Shown: positions 26,531 through 34,808 of the stretch, in pieces
How the letters are laid out: every line of letters begins with the position of its first letter
Numbering within the stretch: position 1 is the first letter of the stretch
Source of the DNA: an uncultured Hyphomonadaceae bacterium
GTDB taxonomy: Bacteria; Pseudomonadota; Alphaproteobacteria; Caulobacterales; Hyphomonadaceae
NCBI GenBank assembly: GCA_913057945.1
Contig: CAJXOF010000009.1
Span: 1-64,000 of the forward strand
Length of the DNA: 64,000 nt
Reading direction: 5' to 3'
The notes under the pieces: model-generated
Databases searched by the model: none
What the model was told of the DNA's origin: nothing
What the model saw: the letters and a program-made list of their open reading frames with translations, nothing else
Position numbers and translations under genes: made by a program

Positions 26531-26586
26531 TGACGCCTGCGTCATAGTTTTTTTAGAATAGCCATGTTAAGGTGACGCTGACGTCA
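26531..26586. promoter_or_regulatory. Paired palindromic operators upstream of the P450 gene
   Basis: Two related palindromes lie between DUF2244 and the P450. TGACGCCTGCGTCA (26531-26544) is a perfect 6-bp inverted repeat around CT. TGACGCTGACGTCA (26573-26586) has TGACG/CGTCA arms and contains the perfect palindrome TGACGTCA. Their centres are 42 bp apart, four helical turns, and the second ends 43 bp before the P450 start codon. This spacing is what two regulator dimers on one DNA face would need. The regulator is not identifiable here; alkane hydroxylase genes are often under AraC, TetR or GntR control. Confidence 0.6.
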
Positions 26587-26629
26587 TAAATCGAGCCTAT
26601 CATAATGGCTCATTGTCGGAGGAAAATTG

Positions 26630-27961
26630 ATGGCTGCTGATACGGTTCATCTGCTTGATCACCCTGCCCTGCAACGCCCGAAGATCACCCACCGGGATCC
26701 GCTCTTCGAAGGCTATCTTGAAATTGGCCAGGAAGTGCCGCCAGCGAGCGAACTGCCGCTGTCGCAACTCCATCCGGAAGATCCGGAAATCTGGCGCCAG
26801 CAGAAAATCTGGGATCGCTTTGAACGCCTGCGCAATGAAGCGCCAGTCCATTACACGGAAGACTCCTTTGTCGGCCCGTTCTGGTCGATCACCCGCTATG
26901 AAGACATTATGGCGGTCGACACCGACCACAAGCGCTTCTCTTCCAGCTGGGAACATGGCGGCATCACGCTGGGCAGTCCGCCGGAAGACTTTGAACTGCC
27001 GATGTTCATCGCAATGGATGAGCCGCGCCACTCCGAACAGCGCAAGACGGTCCAGCCGGCCGTTGCCCCGAACATGCTCAAGGAATTCGAGCCGCTGATT
27101 CGCTCGCGGACTCAGGGCCTGCTCGACTCCCTTCCGATTGGCGAGCCATTCGACTGGGTCGATACCGTCTCCGTTGAGCTGACCACGATGATGCTGGCCA
27201 CGCTGTTCGACTATCCGTTCGAAAAACGTCGCGACCTGACCCATTGGTCCGACATGGCGACCGGCATGAACAATCCGGACATCTGCCCCGGTGGGGAAGA
27301 ACAGTGGAAGCGCGAGATGATGGAATGTCTCGCGACCTTCATGCAGCTCTTCCAGGAGCGCGGCGCGCAGCCCCAGAAGAACGATCTGATCAGCCTGCTC
27401 GCGCATGGTGAGAAGACCCGCAACATGACGCCGATGGAACTGCTCGGGAACGTCATCCTGCTCATCGTGGGCGGCAATGACACGACCCGTAACTCGATGA
27501 CTGCTTCGGTCTACGCGCTGAACAAATTCCCAGCTGAGTACGACAAGCTGAAAGCCGACCTGTCGCTGATCCCGAACATGGTGTCCGAGACGATTCGCTG
27601 GCAGACGCCGCTGGCCCACATGCGCCGCACGGCGCTCGAAGATGTCGAAATGCACGGCCAGACCATCAAGAAGGGTGACCAGGTTGCGATGTGGTACGTC
27701 TCCGGCAACCGCGACGAGCGGTTCTGGGACCGTCCGAATGACTACATCATCGACCGCCCGGAAGCCCGCCGGCATATCTCTTTCGGCTTCGGTATCCACC
27801 GTTGCGTCGGGAACCGCCTTGCCGAGCTGCAGCTGCAGATCCTGTGGCAGGAACTCATGGAGCGCTTCAGCCATATCGAAGTGCTGGACGAGCCATCCTA
27901 CAATGCAGGTGGCTTCGTGAAGGGCTACACTTGGATGCCGGTGGTCCTGCACGGAAAATAA
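26630..27961 (+). CDS. Cytochrome P450, CYP153-like alkane hydroxylase
   Basis: 443-residue soluble P450. The heme loop FGFGIHRCVGNR gives the thiolate ligand Cys392; the I-helix oxygen-activating segment is GGNDTTRNS, and the K-helix is ETIRW. FIAMDEPRHSEQRKTVQPAV, LAHMRRTA and SGNRDE agree by eye with the CYP153 family, which hydroxylates the terminal carbon of medium-chain alkanes, fatty acids and alcohols. ATG 26630 has CGGAGGA seven bases upstream. CYP153 systems need a ferredoxin and a ferredoxin reductase; neither is adjacent. Transcription ends at a strong hairpin at 27990. Confidence 0.88.
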   Translation: MAADTVHLLDHPALQRPKITHRDPLFEGYLEIGQEVPPASELPLSQLHPEDPEIWRQQKIWDRFERLRNEAPVHYTEDSFVGPFWSITRYEDIMAVDTDHKRFSSSWEHGGITLGSPPEDFELPMFIAMDEPRHSEQRKTVQPAVAPNMLKEFEPLIRSRTQGLLDSLPIGEPFDWVDTVSVELTTMMLATLFDYPFEKRRDLTHWSDMATGMNNPDICPGGEEQWKREMMECLATFMQLFQERGAQPQKNDLISLLAHGEKTRNMTPMELLGNVILLIVGGNDTTRNSMTASVYALNKFPAEYDKLKADLSLIPNMVSETIRWQTPLAHMRRTALEDVEMHGQTIKKGDQVAMWYVSGNRDERFWDRPNDYIIDRPEARRHISFGFGIHRCVGNRLAELQLQILWQELMERFSHIEVLDEPSYNAGGFVKGYTWMPVVLHGK

Positions 27962-27989
27962 TCTTTGGCTGACGCCACGCCAAGACGAT

Positions 27990-28020
27990 AAACCTCCCAT
28001 CAGACCAGATGGGAGGTTTT
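27990..28020 (+). terminator. Intrinsic terminator that also holds the next gene's ribosome site
   Basis: A 12-bp perfect stem, AAACCTCCCATC (27990-28001) with GATGGGAGGTTT (28009-28020), a 7-base loop and a T-rich tail (TTTTCTTTTA) form a textbook terminator 28 bp after the P450 stop. The 3' arm contains GGGAGG, the only plausible Shine-Dalgarno for the nitroreductase ATG at 28026. When the hairpin forms, that site is paired. Confidence 0.85.
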
Positions 28021-28025
28021 CTTTT

Positions 28026-28697
28026 ATGGACGTGTCACAGGCCGTTGCACAGCGTATTTCCACCCGGGCCTTCCTGCCCGACTCATTGCCTGAAGCGGAC
28101 ATCCGCGACTGGCTGGAACAGGCCCAACGCGCCCCCTCCGGCGGCAACACGCAACCCTGGCGCACCATCATTGTAACTGGAGACGCCAGGGACGCCGTGA
28201 TCAGCATGGCCGCGCCCGTACTCGCCGCGAACCCCAAGGGCCAGCCCACCGACCGTCCGATCTATCCGAGAGACCTCTGGGAGCCGCACGAAGCGCGCCG
28301 CCGCAAGGTCGGCGAGATGATGTACGAAACCCTCGGCATCCCGCGCGAAGACCGCGCCGCACGCATTGCCTGGTTCGCCAACAATTTCCGTTTCTTCGAC
28401 GCCCCCGTCGCCGCCTTCTTCGTGATCGACGAACGGATGGGCCACGGTCAGTGGGGCCATACCGGCATGTACCTCCAGACGCTCGCCCTGCTGGCCGAAG
28501 AGCGCGGCTGGGGCACCTGCATGCAGGAATGCTGGGGCATGTTGCGCCCTGCCCTGAAGGAGCATTTCAAACTGGCAGATACGGAAATGGTCTGGTGCGC
28601 GATGGCGGTCGGAAAACCCGACCCGGCTCATCCGGTCAATTCGCTCCGCGCAGAACGCGCACCGCTGGCAGAGATCGCCGAACTGCACGGTTTCTGA
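28026..28697 (+). CDS. Nitroreductase-family flavoprotein
   Basis: 223-residue FMN-dependent oxidoreductase of the nitroreductase fold. The N-terminus ISTRAFLPD and RAPSGGNTQPW (FMN phosphate site), the middle dimer helices, and GWGTCMQECWG with MAVGKPDP near the C-terminus fit the NfnB/RutE-like subgroup. The substrate is unknown. The start codon lies only six bases past the terminator stem of the P450 gene, whose 3' arm supplies its ribosome site, so its expression may depend on read-through or on a separate signal. The DUF1287 gene follows after 43 bp. Confidence 0.85.
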   Translation: MDVSQAVAQRISTRAFLPDSLPEADIRDWLEQAQRAPSGGNTQPWRTIIVTGDARDAVISMAAPVLAANPKGQPTDRPIYPRDLWEPHEARRRKVGEMMYETLGIPREDRAARIAWFANNFRFFDAPVAAFFVIDERMGHGQWGHTGMYLQTLALLAEERGWGTCMQECWGMLRPALKEHFKLADTEMVWCAMAVGKPDPAHPVNSLRAERAPLAEIAELHGF

Positions 28698-28740
28698 TTT
28701 CCGCCCCATTCCTGCCGGACCGGCATGGCGTAATGGGAAC

Positions 28741-29349
28741 ATGCTCACTCGCCGCGCCGCCATTCTGGGAGGTCTCAGCGTCCCGCTCGCGCCCGCCCAT
28801 CTCGGGCAGCAGACCTTGCCATGGCCGACGCGCCTTGCGCTGGCCGCCCGATCCCAGATCGGTGTCACGCGCACATATGACCCCAGCTATGTACGCATCG
28901 CCTATCCGATGGGAGATGTGCCCCGGTCGCGCGGGGTCTGCACCGACGTCATCATCCGGGGCTTTCGCGATGCGTTCGGAATGGATTTGCAACAGCTCGT
29001 CCATGTGGACATGGCGGCAGCGTTCGGCGCCTATCCTGCCCTATGGGGCCTGACGCGCCCGGATCGCCATATCGACCATCGGCGTGTGCCCAATCTGGAA
29101 AGATATTTTGAACGCCACGGCAGCGCCTTGCCAGCCCCGAGACATGTTTCAAGCTGGAAAGCCGGCGACCTCTACACGATGCGCTACACGGGCAACCTGC
29201 CGCATATCGGGATCGTCTCGGATCGAACAACACCTTCGGGTCGTCCCCTCATCATCCACAATATGGGCTGGGGCACATCCGAGGATGACATCATCGGTCA
29301 ATTCCAGCACGAGCGGCGCTTCAGGCTAGAGCCCGCTCTAAACGCATGA
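28741..29349 (+). CDS. DUF1287 exported protein (YijF-like)
   Basis: 202 residues. The N-terminus MLTRRAAILGGLSVPLAPA looks like an export signal with a twin arginine (RR), possibly Tat-type. The mature part has GVCTDVIIRGFRDAFG with a likely nucleophilic cysteine, DRHIDHRRVPNL, and LPHIGIVSD and IIHNMGWG with histidines, matching the DUF1287 family and its NlpC/P60-like papain fold. It may act on cell-wall peptides; function is unproven. One base separates its stop from that of scpB on the other strand. Confidence 0.82.
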   Translation: MLTRRAAILGGLSVPLAPAHLGQQTLPWPTRLALAARSQIGVTRTYDPSYVRIAYPMGDVPRSRGVCTDVIIRGFRDAFGMDLQQLVHVDMAAAFGAYPALWGLTRPDRHIDHRRVPNLERYFERHGSALPAPRHVSSWKAGDLYTMRYTGNLPHIGIVSDRTTPSGRPLIIHNMGWGTSEDDIIGQFQHERRFRLEPALNA

Positions 29350-29350
29350 C

Positions 29351-30385
29351 CTATTCGTCGTCGTCCCACTGGTCCATGGGCTGTTCGGGAACACGCGGCT
29401 GCTTGGTCAATTGGATCACAGCAGCTTTCACATCGCCGCTGTCAAACTCATCCTCGTCGGCCTGAGAGCGATCCGGCGCACGCGTATAAGCAAACACGCT
29501 GACAGCGGACTCGTCCGCGTCCTCATCGGTATCAACGTCGGTGTCGGCCTCTGTCGTATCCGCCTCAACCACATCGGTCTCGTCGCCAATCGTTTCCGCG
29601 GTGTCTTCGTCATCCTCATCGACGTCGTCCATGAAGTCGGTGACGAAGGAATCCGTCTCCTCGATCTCTCCCGACCCATCATCCGGCGTTTCTTCGCCGT
29701 TAAGCGCTTCTTCGTCCGGCATCTGGAAACCGTCGGGAATGACATCCGACAACAGGCCCTCGGCCTCGAGGTCGGCCTTGCCCGGCAATGTCTCAAGGCT
29801 CTCCAGCCCGAAATGCTCCATGAACGCCTCGGTTGTGCCGTAAGTGATCGGCTGGCCAGGTGTCTTGCGGCGCCCCTTGATCTTGACCCAGCCTGTCTCA
29901 AGCAAGGTGTCGATGGTTGTCTTGGACACGGCAACGCCGCGCACGGCCTCGATTTCGGCGCGCGTGACCGGCTGGCCATAGGCAATGATGGCCAGCGTCT
30001 CGAGCGTTGCCTGGCCCAGCTTCTTCTGGACCTGGCGTTCCTCGACAAACAGATAGGAGAGATCGGAGGCCGTCTGGAAGCGCCATTTGCCAGCCACTTC
30101 GACCAGATTGACCCCACGGTTCACATATTGCGCCCGGAGCGCCATCAACACTTCGGCCGCTTCGACACCATGCGGCAAGGTCTCTGAAATCTGCTCGGCC
30201 GACAGGGGCTCCCCCGCCGCGAACAGGATGGCTTCGGCACGGCGAATGCCTTCCACCAGCGCATCGCTGGCCCCGTCAATCAGAGCTTCCTCAGAGCGGC
30301 GATAGGCAAACGACAATTGCGCCACAGGATCACGTTCCGGTTCAGAAGTGTCGTCGGTCATCAAGTATTTCTCAAGCGGTTGCAT
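29351..30385 (-). CDS. scpB: Condensin subunit ScpB with acidic tail
   Basis: Winged-helix kleisin-associated subunit of SMC condensin. Of 344 residues, the first about 215 are ScpB: AILFAAGEPLSAEQI, QKKLGQATLETLAIIAYGQPVTRAEIEAVRGV, and GRRKTPGQPITYGTTEAF. The rest is a low-complexity tail very rich in Asp and Glu, longer than in most ScpB. ATG 30385 has a strong GAGGGGGG site and overlaps scpA by 14 bp; ATG 30361, ten bases after the scpA stop, is the alternative. Confidence 0.93.
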   Translation of the reverse strand: MQPLEKYLMTDDTSEPERDPVAQLSFAYRRSEEALIDGASDALVEGIRRAEAILFAAGEPLSAEQISETLPHGVEAAEVLMALRAQYVNRGVNLVEVAGKWRFQTASDLSYLFVEERQVQKKLGQATLETLAIIAYGQPVTRAEIEAVRGVAVSKTTIDTLLETGWVKIKGRRKTPGQPITYGTTEAFMEHFGLESLETLPGKADLEAEGLLSDVIPDGFQMPDEEALNGEETPDDGSGEIEETDSFVTDFMDDVDEDDEDTAETIGDETDVVEADTTEADTDVDTDEDADESAVSVFAYTRAPDRSQADEDEFDSGDVKAAVIQLTKQPRVPEQPMDQWDDDE

Positions 30386-31205
30386 CTCTGCCCCCCTCTG
30401 GGCTGTTACCCGCATTGCGCAGGTAAAGTGGCGCGAAGTGCTCATCCTGGCGCACATCGACTTCGCCATCTCGGGCGAGTTCCAATGCCGCCGAAAAGAC
30501 ACTCGCGGTAACAGACCGGGGCGGCAATTCCGGGTCCACGTCTGTCATGGTTGAGCGGATCTCGTCCAGCGAAGACCACTGTTCCAACTGTTGCCTGAGC
30601 GCGCGCAGCGTGGTTCGGGCCAGCTCCAGCGGCAGGACAAGCTGCTGCTGGATCGTGTGAGGCCGTTCCTGTTCGCGCCGATCGCGGATCGTGCCGAAGG
30701 CTTGCGTCAGCTCGTACAGCGATGCCTTGAATTCGGTGTGCTTGATCACTTTCGGCTGTACCGGTGCGCCGCGCAGGAAGATGACATTGTTCAGGATCGG
30801 CCCGGCTTCGAGTTCTTCCACAGCGCCGCGCATGGCATCGAGACGCTTCAGGCGGAAGGCCAGCCGCGCCGCCATTTCCTCGCCGGTGGGCTCGTCTTCC
30901 TCGGCCTTTTCCGGCTTGGGCAGCAACAGACGGGACTTCATGAAGGCGAGCCATGACGCCATCAGCAAATAGTCGGCCGCCAGATCGATGCGCTGGGTCT
31001 TCGCCTCTTCGATGAAGTCCAGATATTGTTCTGCGAGAGACAGGATCGACAGGTGCAGCAGGTCGACCTTCTGGCGTCGCGCAAGCTCCAGCAACAGGTG
31101 CAGCGGGCCTTCATAGCCTCCGACATCCACAGTGAACAGATCGCCGGCTTCAGCCTCCTGCGCGTCCGCAGACAACGCGTCGATCGAGATCATGTCTGCA
31201 TTCAT
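30372..31205 (-). CDS. scpA: Condensin kleisin subunit ScpA
   Basis: Kleisin that bridges the SMC heads and binds ScpB in chromosome condensation. The 277 residues have the N-terminal YEGPLHLLLELARRQKVDLLHLSI signature, DLAADYLLMASWLAFMKSRLLLP, and a C-terminal winged helix (SVTASVFSAALELARDGEVDVRQ). The start codon overlaps the nagZ stop as ATGA, and scpB overlaps its end, so nagZ-scpA-scpB should be translationally coupled, a common alphaproteobacterial order. Confidence 0.95.
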   Translation of the reverse strand: MNADMISIDALSADAQEAEAGDLFTVDVGGYEGPLHLLLELARRQKVDLLHLSILSLAEQYLDFIEEAKTQRIDLAADYLLMASWLAFMKSRLLLPKPEKAEEDEPTGEEMAARLAFRLKRLDAMRGAVEELEAGPILNNVIFLRGAPVQPKVIKHTEFKASLYELTQAFGTIRDRREQERPHTIQQQLVLPLELARTTLRALRQQLEQWSSLDEIRSTMTDVDPELPPRSVTASVFSAALELARDGEVDVRQDEHFAPLYLRNAGNSPEGGRDATA

Positions 31206-32239
31206 GCCGCGCCCACCAATTGCGGGAAGTAAGCCCGGAACGTGTCCCAGCCTTCGGCAATGTCGAAATCCTGTTGATGCGTCGACAGGGCCTCAGCGCG
31301 CTCGCCGCGCGCCAGCGCCTTGCCAGCCAGCTCAGGAGCGGCCTCTGCCACTTCGCGCATTTCAGCCAGGATCGCGGCGGGATCGGACAGGAAGCCGGAA
31401 CAGTGCAACAGCACGTCACACCCTGCGGCAATCGCCGCATGGCCTCGCTCGCCCAGGCTGCCGCCCAGCGCCTGCATCCCCAGATCATCCGTCATCAGCA
31501 ATCCATCAAACCCGATTCGCTTGCGGATCACGTCCTGAATCATCACTTTTGACAGGGTTGCGGGGACATTGGCGTCAAATGCATCATAGGAAATATGGGC
31601 TGTCATCGCCATGGGCGCATCGGCAAGGCGCGCAAAGGCATCAAAGTCTTTTGCCAATTCATCGGCGCTGGCCGTCACGCGCGGCAGTTCCATATGGCTG
31701 TCTGCCATCGAGCGGCCATGACCCGGAATATGCTTGATCACGCCGGCTACACCGCCTGCGGCTAGACCCTTGAGCGCCGCGCCTGCAAGGGCGGCCACGG
31801 TCTCGGAATCGGTCCCGAAAGCCCGGTCGCCAATGACGTCATGTGCGCCAGGGACAGGCAAATCCACCACAGGGGCGCAATCGGCATGGATGGACAGGGC
31901 CGCCAATTCTGCAGCGATCAGCCGATGTCCGAGCCATGCGGCTGATAATCCGCGCTCCCGGTCCTTGGCGTAAATGTCCGCATAATCCTGCCCGCGCGGG
32001 AACAGGGGCCATTCTGGCGCTTTCAGGCGCGCCACCCGGCCGCCCTCCTGGTCAATGAAGATCAGGCAGGGCCGGCTCATCGCATTCCAGATATCGTCGA
32101 CCAGATTGTGGACCTGTTTCCGCGACACGCAGGAGCGGCCCATCAGGATTACACCCCAGGGCTGCTCGGCAGCAAACAGGGCCACTTCCTCCTTCGTGAG
32201 CTCAGGCCCCGAAACGCTGAGGATGCACGCCTTCACCAC
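31202..32239 (-). CDS. nagZ: Beta-N-acetylhexosaminidase NagZ
   Basis: Cytoplasmic glycoside hydrolase family 3 enzyme releasing GlcNAc from anhydromuropeptides in cell-wall recycling. The 345 residues show IDQEGGRVARL, the catalytic His/Asp loop KHIPGHGRSMADSH, and the nucleophile aspartate in LMTDDLGMQAL. The start is GTG 32239 (or GTG 32236): the SPOR gene's TAG ends on the first base of the GTG, giving TAGTG. It overlaps scpA by 4 bp. Confidence 0.94.
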   Translation of the reverse strand: MVKACILSVSGPELTKEEVALFAAEQPWGVILMGRSCVSRKQVHNLVDDIWNAMSRPCLIFIDQEGGRVARLKAPEWPLFPRGQDYADIYAKDRERGLSAAWLGHRLIAAELAALSIHADCAPVVDLPVPGAHDVIGDRAFGTDSETVAALAGAALKGLAAGGVAGVIKHIPGHGRSMADSHMELPRVTASADELAKDFDAFARLADAPMAMTAHISYDAFDANVPATLSKVMIQDVIRKRIGFDGLLMTDDLGMQALGGSLGERGHAAIAAGCDVLLHCSGFLSDPAAILAEMREVAEAAPELAGKALARGERAEALSTHQQDFDIAEGWDTFRAYFPQLVGAA

Positions 32240-33075
32240 TATCCGGTCACCACGATGCAATTGTCTCCGCCGGCTTTCACCGCATCACAGAATTCAGACG
32301 CATCCGCCCGTTCCGCGAAGCTGCCAACCCGCAGGCGGTAGAATACGCCCTTGGCGCCGAGGTCGGCACGCTGGATGCGTTTCTGCGCGCTGCGATAGAG
32401 CTCGGGCTTCGTACTGTTCATCTTGGCCCAGGCGGTTTCAGCGGCGTCCTGTGAGCGGAAGGCGGCGAGCTGGACCTGGTACATACCATCGCTGGTAAAG
32501 GCGAATTGCGGCCCGCGTTCGGCAGGCGCTGGCAAACTCCGTGGCGCCGGAGCAGCTGCTGGCGCTTGAGCGACCGGATTTGTCGGGACAACCCGCAGGG
32601 TCTCTTCCTCGTCTTCGGGCATGGTCTCAAGGTCCGCCAGCGCGCGCACCTGCGCGTCATCGGGCTCGGCCCCTTCCCGACCCGGACGCAGCTCTATGGG
32701 CGGGCCGCCTTGGAGGGCATCGCCTGCCAGGCTGTCGCGGTCAGCATAGTCTACGCCCTGCTCTTCCGACCGTTCGGAATCGTCCATCTGGTCGTAAAAG
32801 CGCTTGTCTGTATCCGGGACGGCGACGCCTTCGCGGTCTTCGGGCGCGCGCTTGTAGGGTTCCTTGTCGGCAATCACGCTTGGAATGCCCGCGCCATTGT
32901 CGCGCACGCCCTGCCGGTACGTGTTCCAGACGACAGCGCCAAAGACCAGGAGAACCCCGACAGCAAGCGCCAGAATGAGCGGCCCGCGAGTCGAATCGTC
33001 CTCACGAACGTCGAATCCGCGGTAATCGTCTTCAAACGGGGCATAATCTCGCCCGTTGTCCCGATGTCGCCCCAT
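32239..33075 (-). CDS. SPOR-domain membrane protein
   Basis: 278 residues with a cytoplasmic N-terminal segment, one membrane span (about 32-50), a long acidic and Pro/Ala-rich periplasmic linker, and a C-terminal SPOR domain (MYQVQLAAFRSQDAAETAW to the end), which binds denuded peptidoglycan at septa. Two cysteines occur in or near the SPOR domain. The gene usually lies between argS and nagZ in related genomes. Here it overlaps nagZ by one base, but argS is missing between it and dgt. Confidence 0.9.
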   Translation of the reverse strand: MGRHRDNGRDYAPFEDDYRGFDVREDDSTRGPLILALAVGVLLVFGAVVWNTYRQGVRDNGAGIPSVIADKEPYKRAPEDREGVAVPDTDKRFYDQMDDSERSEEQGVDYADRDSLAGDALQGGPPIELRPGREGAEPDDAQVRALADLETMPEDEEETLRVVPTNPVAQAPAAAPAPRSLPAPAERGPQFAFTSDGMYQVQLAAFRSQDAAETAWAKMNSTKPELYRSAQKRIQRADLGAKGVFYRLRVGSFAERADASEFCDAVKAGGDNCIVVTG

Positions 33076-33209
33076 GGAATCATCCTCAGAATAGGTTCAC
33101 AGAGTTAAGATTACGGCCCGTTTCGTTAACGGCGCTTGAATATCCCGCAGGTTTCGCAGTCCGCAAAGACGCAGAACGAGTTAACACTGGGAAAGTGGGC
33201 AGAGTGTGG

Positions 33210-34382
33210 CTAGCGCAGCACATCCGGGTGGAACAGCCGCCGATGCTCCTCAATGGCGTAGGAATCGGTCATCCCGGCAATGTAGTCGCACACAATGCGC
33301 GCGCGCCGCGGCTCACTGGCCTGTGATGCATCCTGCCGCCACGGGGAGGGCAGCGTGTCCGGCTCGGTCAGGAATATCTCGAACAATTCCGCCAGCATCC
33401 GCTTGGCTTTGCTACGCATCCGGTTGACCGTGTAATGCTTGTACATCCGCTCATACAGAAACGCTCTCAAGGCGCGCTGCCGGCTTTCAAGTTCCTCCGA
33501 AAACGCCACCAAAGGTACGTCCATGGCGCGCACTTCTGCCGCGCTCTGGGGCGCATACAGTTTGGCGCGGCGGCCCGTTTCGGCTGTCAGGTCATTCACC
33601 CACAGGCCGATCAGGCGCCTCACCGCTTCATAGGACACCATACGGTGGCTCAGATGCGGATATTCAAGCCTCACGGCCCGGAACTCGTCCCCGACAATGG
33701 GCAGGTCCATCAAGTCGTCGATGGTGAACAGTCCCGCCGCGATGCCATCATCAATGTCGTGATTGTTGTAGGCAATGTCGTCTGACAGGGCGGCCACCTG
33801 GGCCTCGGGCCCGGCGAACTGGTGGGGCTCAAGGTCCATGAAGTTCGTATAGTCTCGAAAGGCGGCCGGCAGCGATTCCAGCGGCGCATCCTGCGTGACC
33901 ATCGGGCCATTGTGCTTGACCAGCCCTTCGAGCAGCTCCCAGGTCAGGTTCAGGCCCTCGAAATTAGGATAGCGGACTTCCAGCTTGGTGACGATGCGCA
34001 GCGTCTGGGCGTTGTGGTCGAACCCCTCATACTCTGTCATGCACGCGTCCAGCTGGTCCTCCCCGGCATGACCAAAGGGCGGGTGGCCCATATCGTGGGC
34101 GAGCGCCAGCGCTTCGGCGAGGTCTTCGTCCAGGCCGAGCGTCCGGGCGATGCTGCGAGCAATTTGGGCCACTTCCAGGGAATGAGTCAGGCGGGTGCGG
34201 AAATGGTCGCCCTCATGCGCCACGAAAACCTGCGTTTTCTGCTTCAGGCGCCGGAAAGCGGTCGAGTGGATGATCCGGTCGCGATCCCGCTGGAACGGCG
34301 TCCGGGTCGCCGATGGCGCCTCCGGAAAATACCGGCCCCGGCTATCTTCATGCCGCGTGGCATACACTGATCTCTTTTCCAT
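33210..34382 (-). CDS. dgt: Deoxyguanosinetriphosphate triphosphohydrolase-like protein
   Basis: HD-domain dNTPase that cleaves dNTPs to nucleoside and triphosphate. The 390 residues match the short dGTPase-like family. The metal ligands appear in [19 protein letters not shown] (His), [16 protein letters not shown] (HD plus a second His), and a distal Asp in [14 protein letters not shown]. Its start codon is 27 bp from the erpA start on the other strand, so the two promoters must lie partly within the opposite genes. The SPOR gene follows after 134 bp. Confidence 0.92.
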   Translation of the reverse strand: MEKRSVYATRHEDSRGRYFPEAPSATRTPFQRDRDRIIHSTAFRRLKQKTQVFVAHEGDHFRTRLTHSLEVAQIARSIARTLGLDEDLAEALALAHDMGHPPFGHAGEDQLDACMTEYEGFDHNAQTLRIVTKLEVRYPNFEGLNLTWELLEGLVKHNGPMVTQDAPLESLPAAFRDYTNFMDLEPHQFAGPEAQVAALSDDIAYNNHDIDDGIAAGLFTIDDLMDLPIVGDEFRAVRLEYPHLSHRMVSYEAVRRLIGLWVNDLTAETGRRAKLYAPQSAAEVRAMDVPLVAFSEELESRQRALRAFLYERMYKHYTVNRMRSKAKRMLAELFEIFLTEPDTLPSPWRQDASQASEPRRARIVCDYIAGMTDSYAIEEHRRLFHPDVLR

Positions 34383-34409
34383 TGGCTCGGGAATCCCTAT
34401 GTTGAGGTC

Positions 34410-34751
34410 ATGAGCACGACAATTGCCCCCGATGTGACCCTTACAGCCTCGGCTGCCAAGCGGATTAATGCGATTCTGGCCAAACAGGACGGCGCACAGT
34501 TTTTACGTGTGTCTGTTGATGGTGGCGGCTGTTCGGGCTTTTCCTACAAGTTCGACTTTGACACGGCCATCAACGAGGACGACCTCGTTGTGGAGCGCGA
34601 TGGCGCAAAAGTGCTGATCGACGAAATGAGCCTGGAATTTCTGGCCGGTTCCGAGATCGACTTCAGCACGGAGCTGATCGGCGCGGCCTTCAAGATCAGC
34701 AACCCGAACGCAACTGCAGCGTGTGGGTGCGGCACCAGTTTCTCGATTTAG
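34410..34751 (+). CDS. erpA: A-type iron-sulfur carrier ErpA
   Basis: Delivers iron-sulfur clusters to apoproteins, in particular isoprenoid-pathway enzymes. The 113 residues contain the three conserved cysteines Cys41 (GGGCSGFSY), Cys105 and Cys107 (ACGCGTSF). The segment [18 protein letters not shown] is typical of the family. It is divergent from dgt, a conserved pairing in Alphaproteobacteria. The epoxide hydrolase gene begins 57 bp downstream and is unlikely to be related by function. Confidence 0.93.
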   Translation: MSTTIAPDVTLTASAAKRINAILAKQDGAQFLRVSVDGGGCSGFSYKFDFDTAINEDDLVVERDGAKVLIDEMSLEFLAGSEIDFSTELIGAAFKISNPNATAACGCGTSFSI

Positions 34752-34808
34752 CTTGCGTCGCCCCACGGCAAGACCGCTAGGGTGGGTTTACCCTAGCGAG
34801 GACATGCC

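Noticed and set aside
26600-28249. 549-codon minus-strand open frame
   Set aside because: Antisense to the P450, whose reading frame has all family motifs; long shadow frames are common at this GC content.
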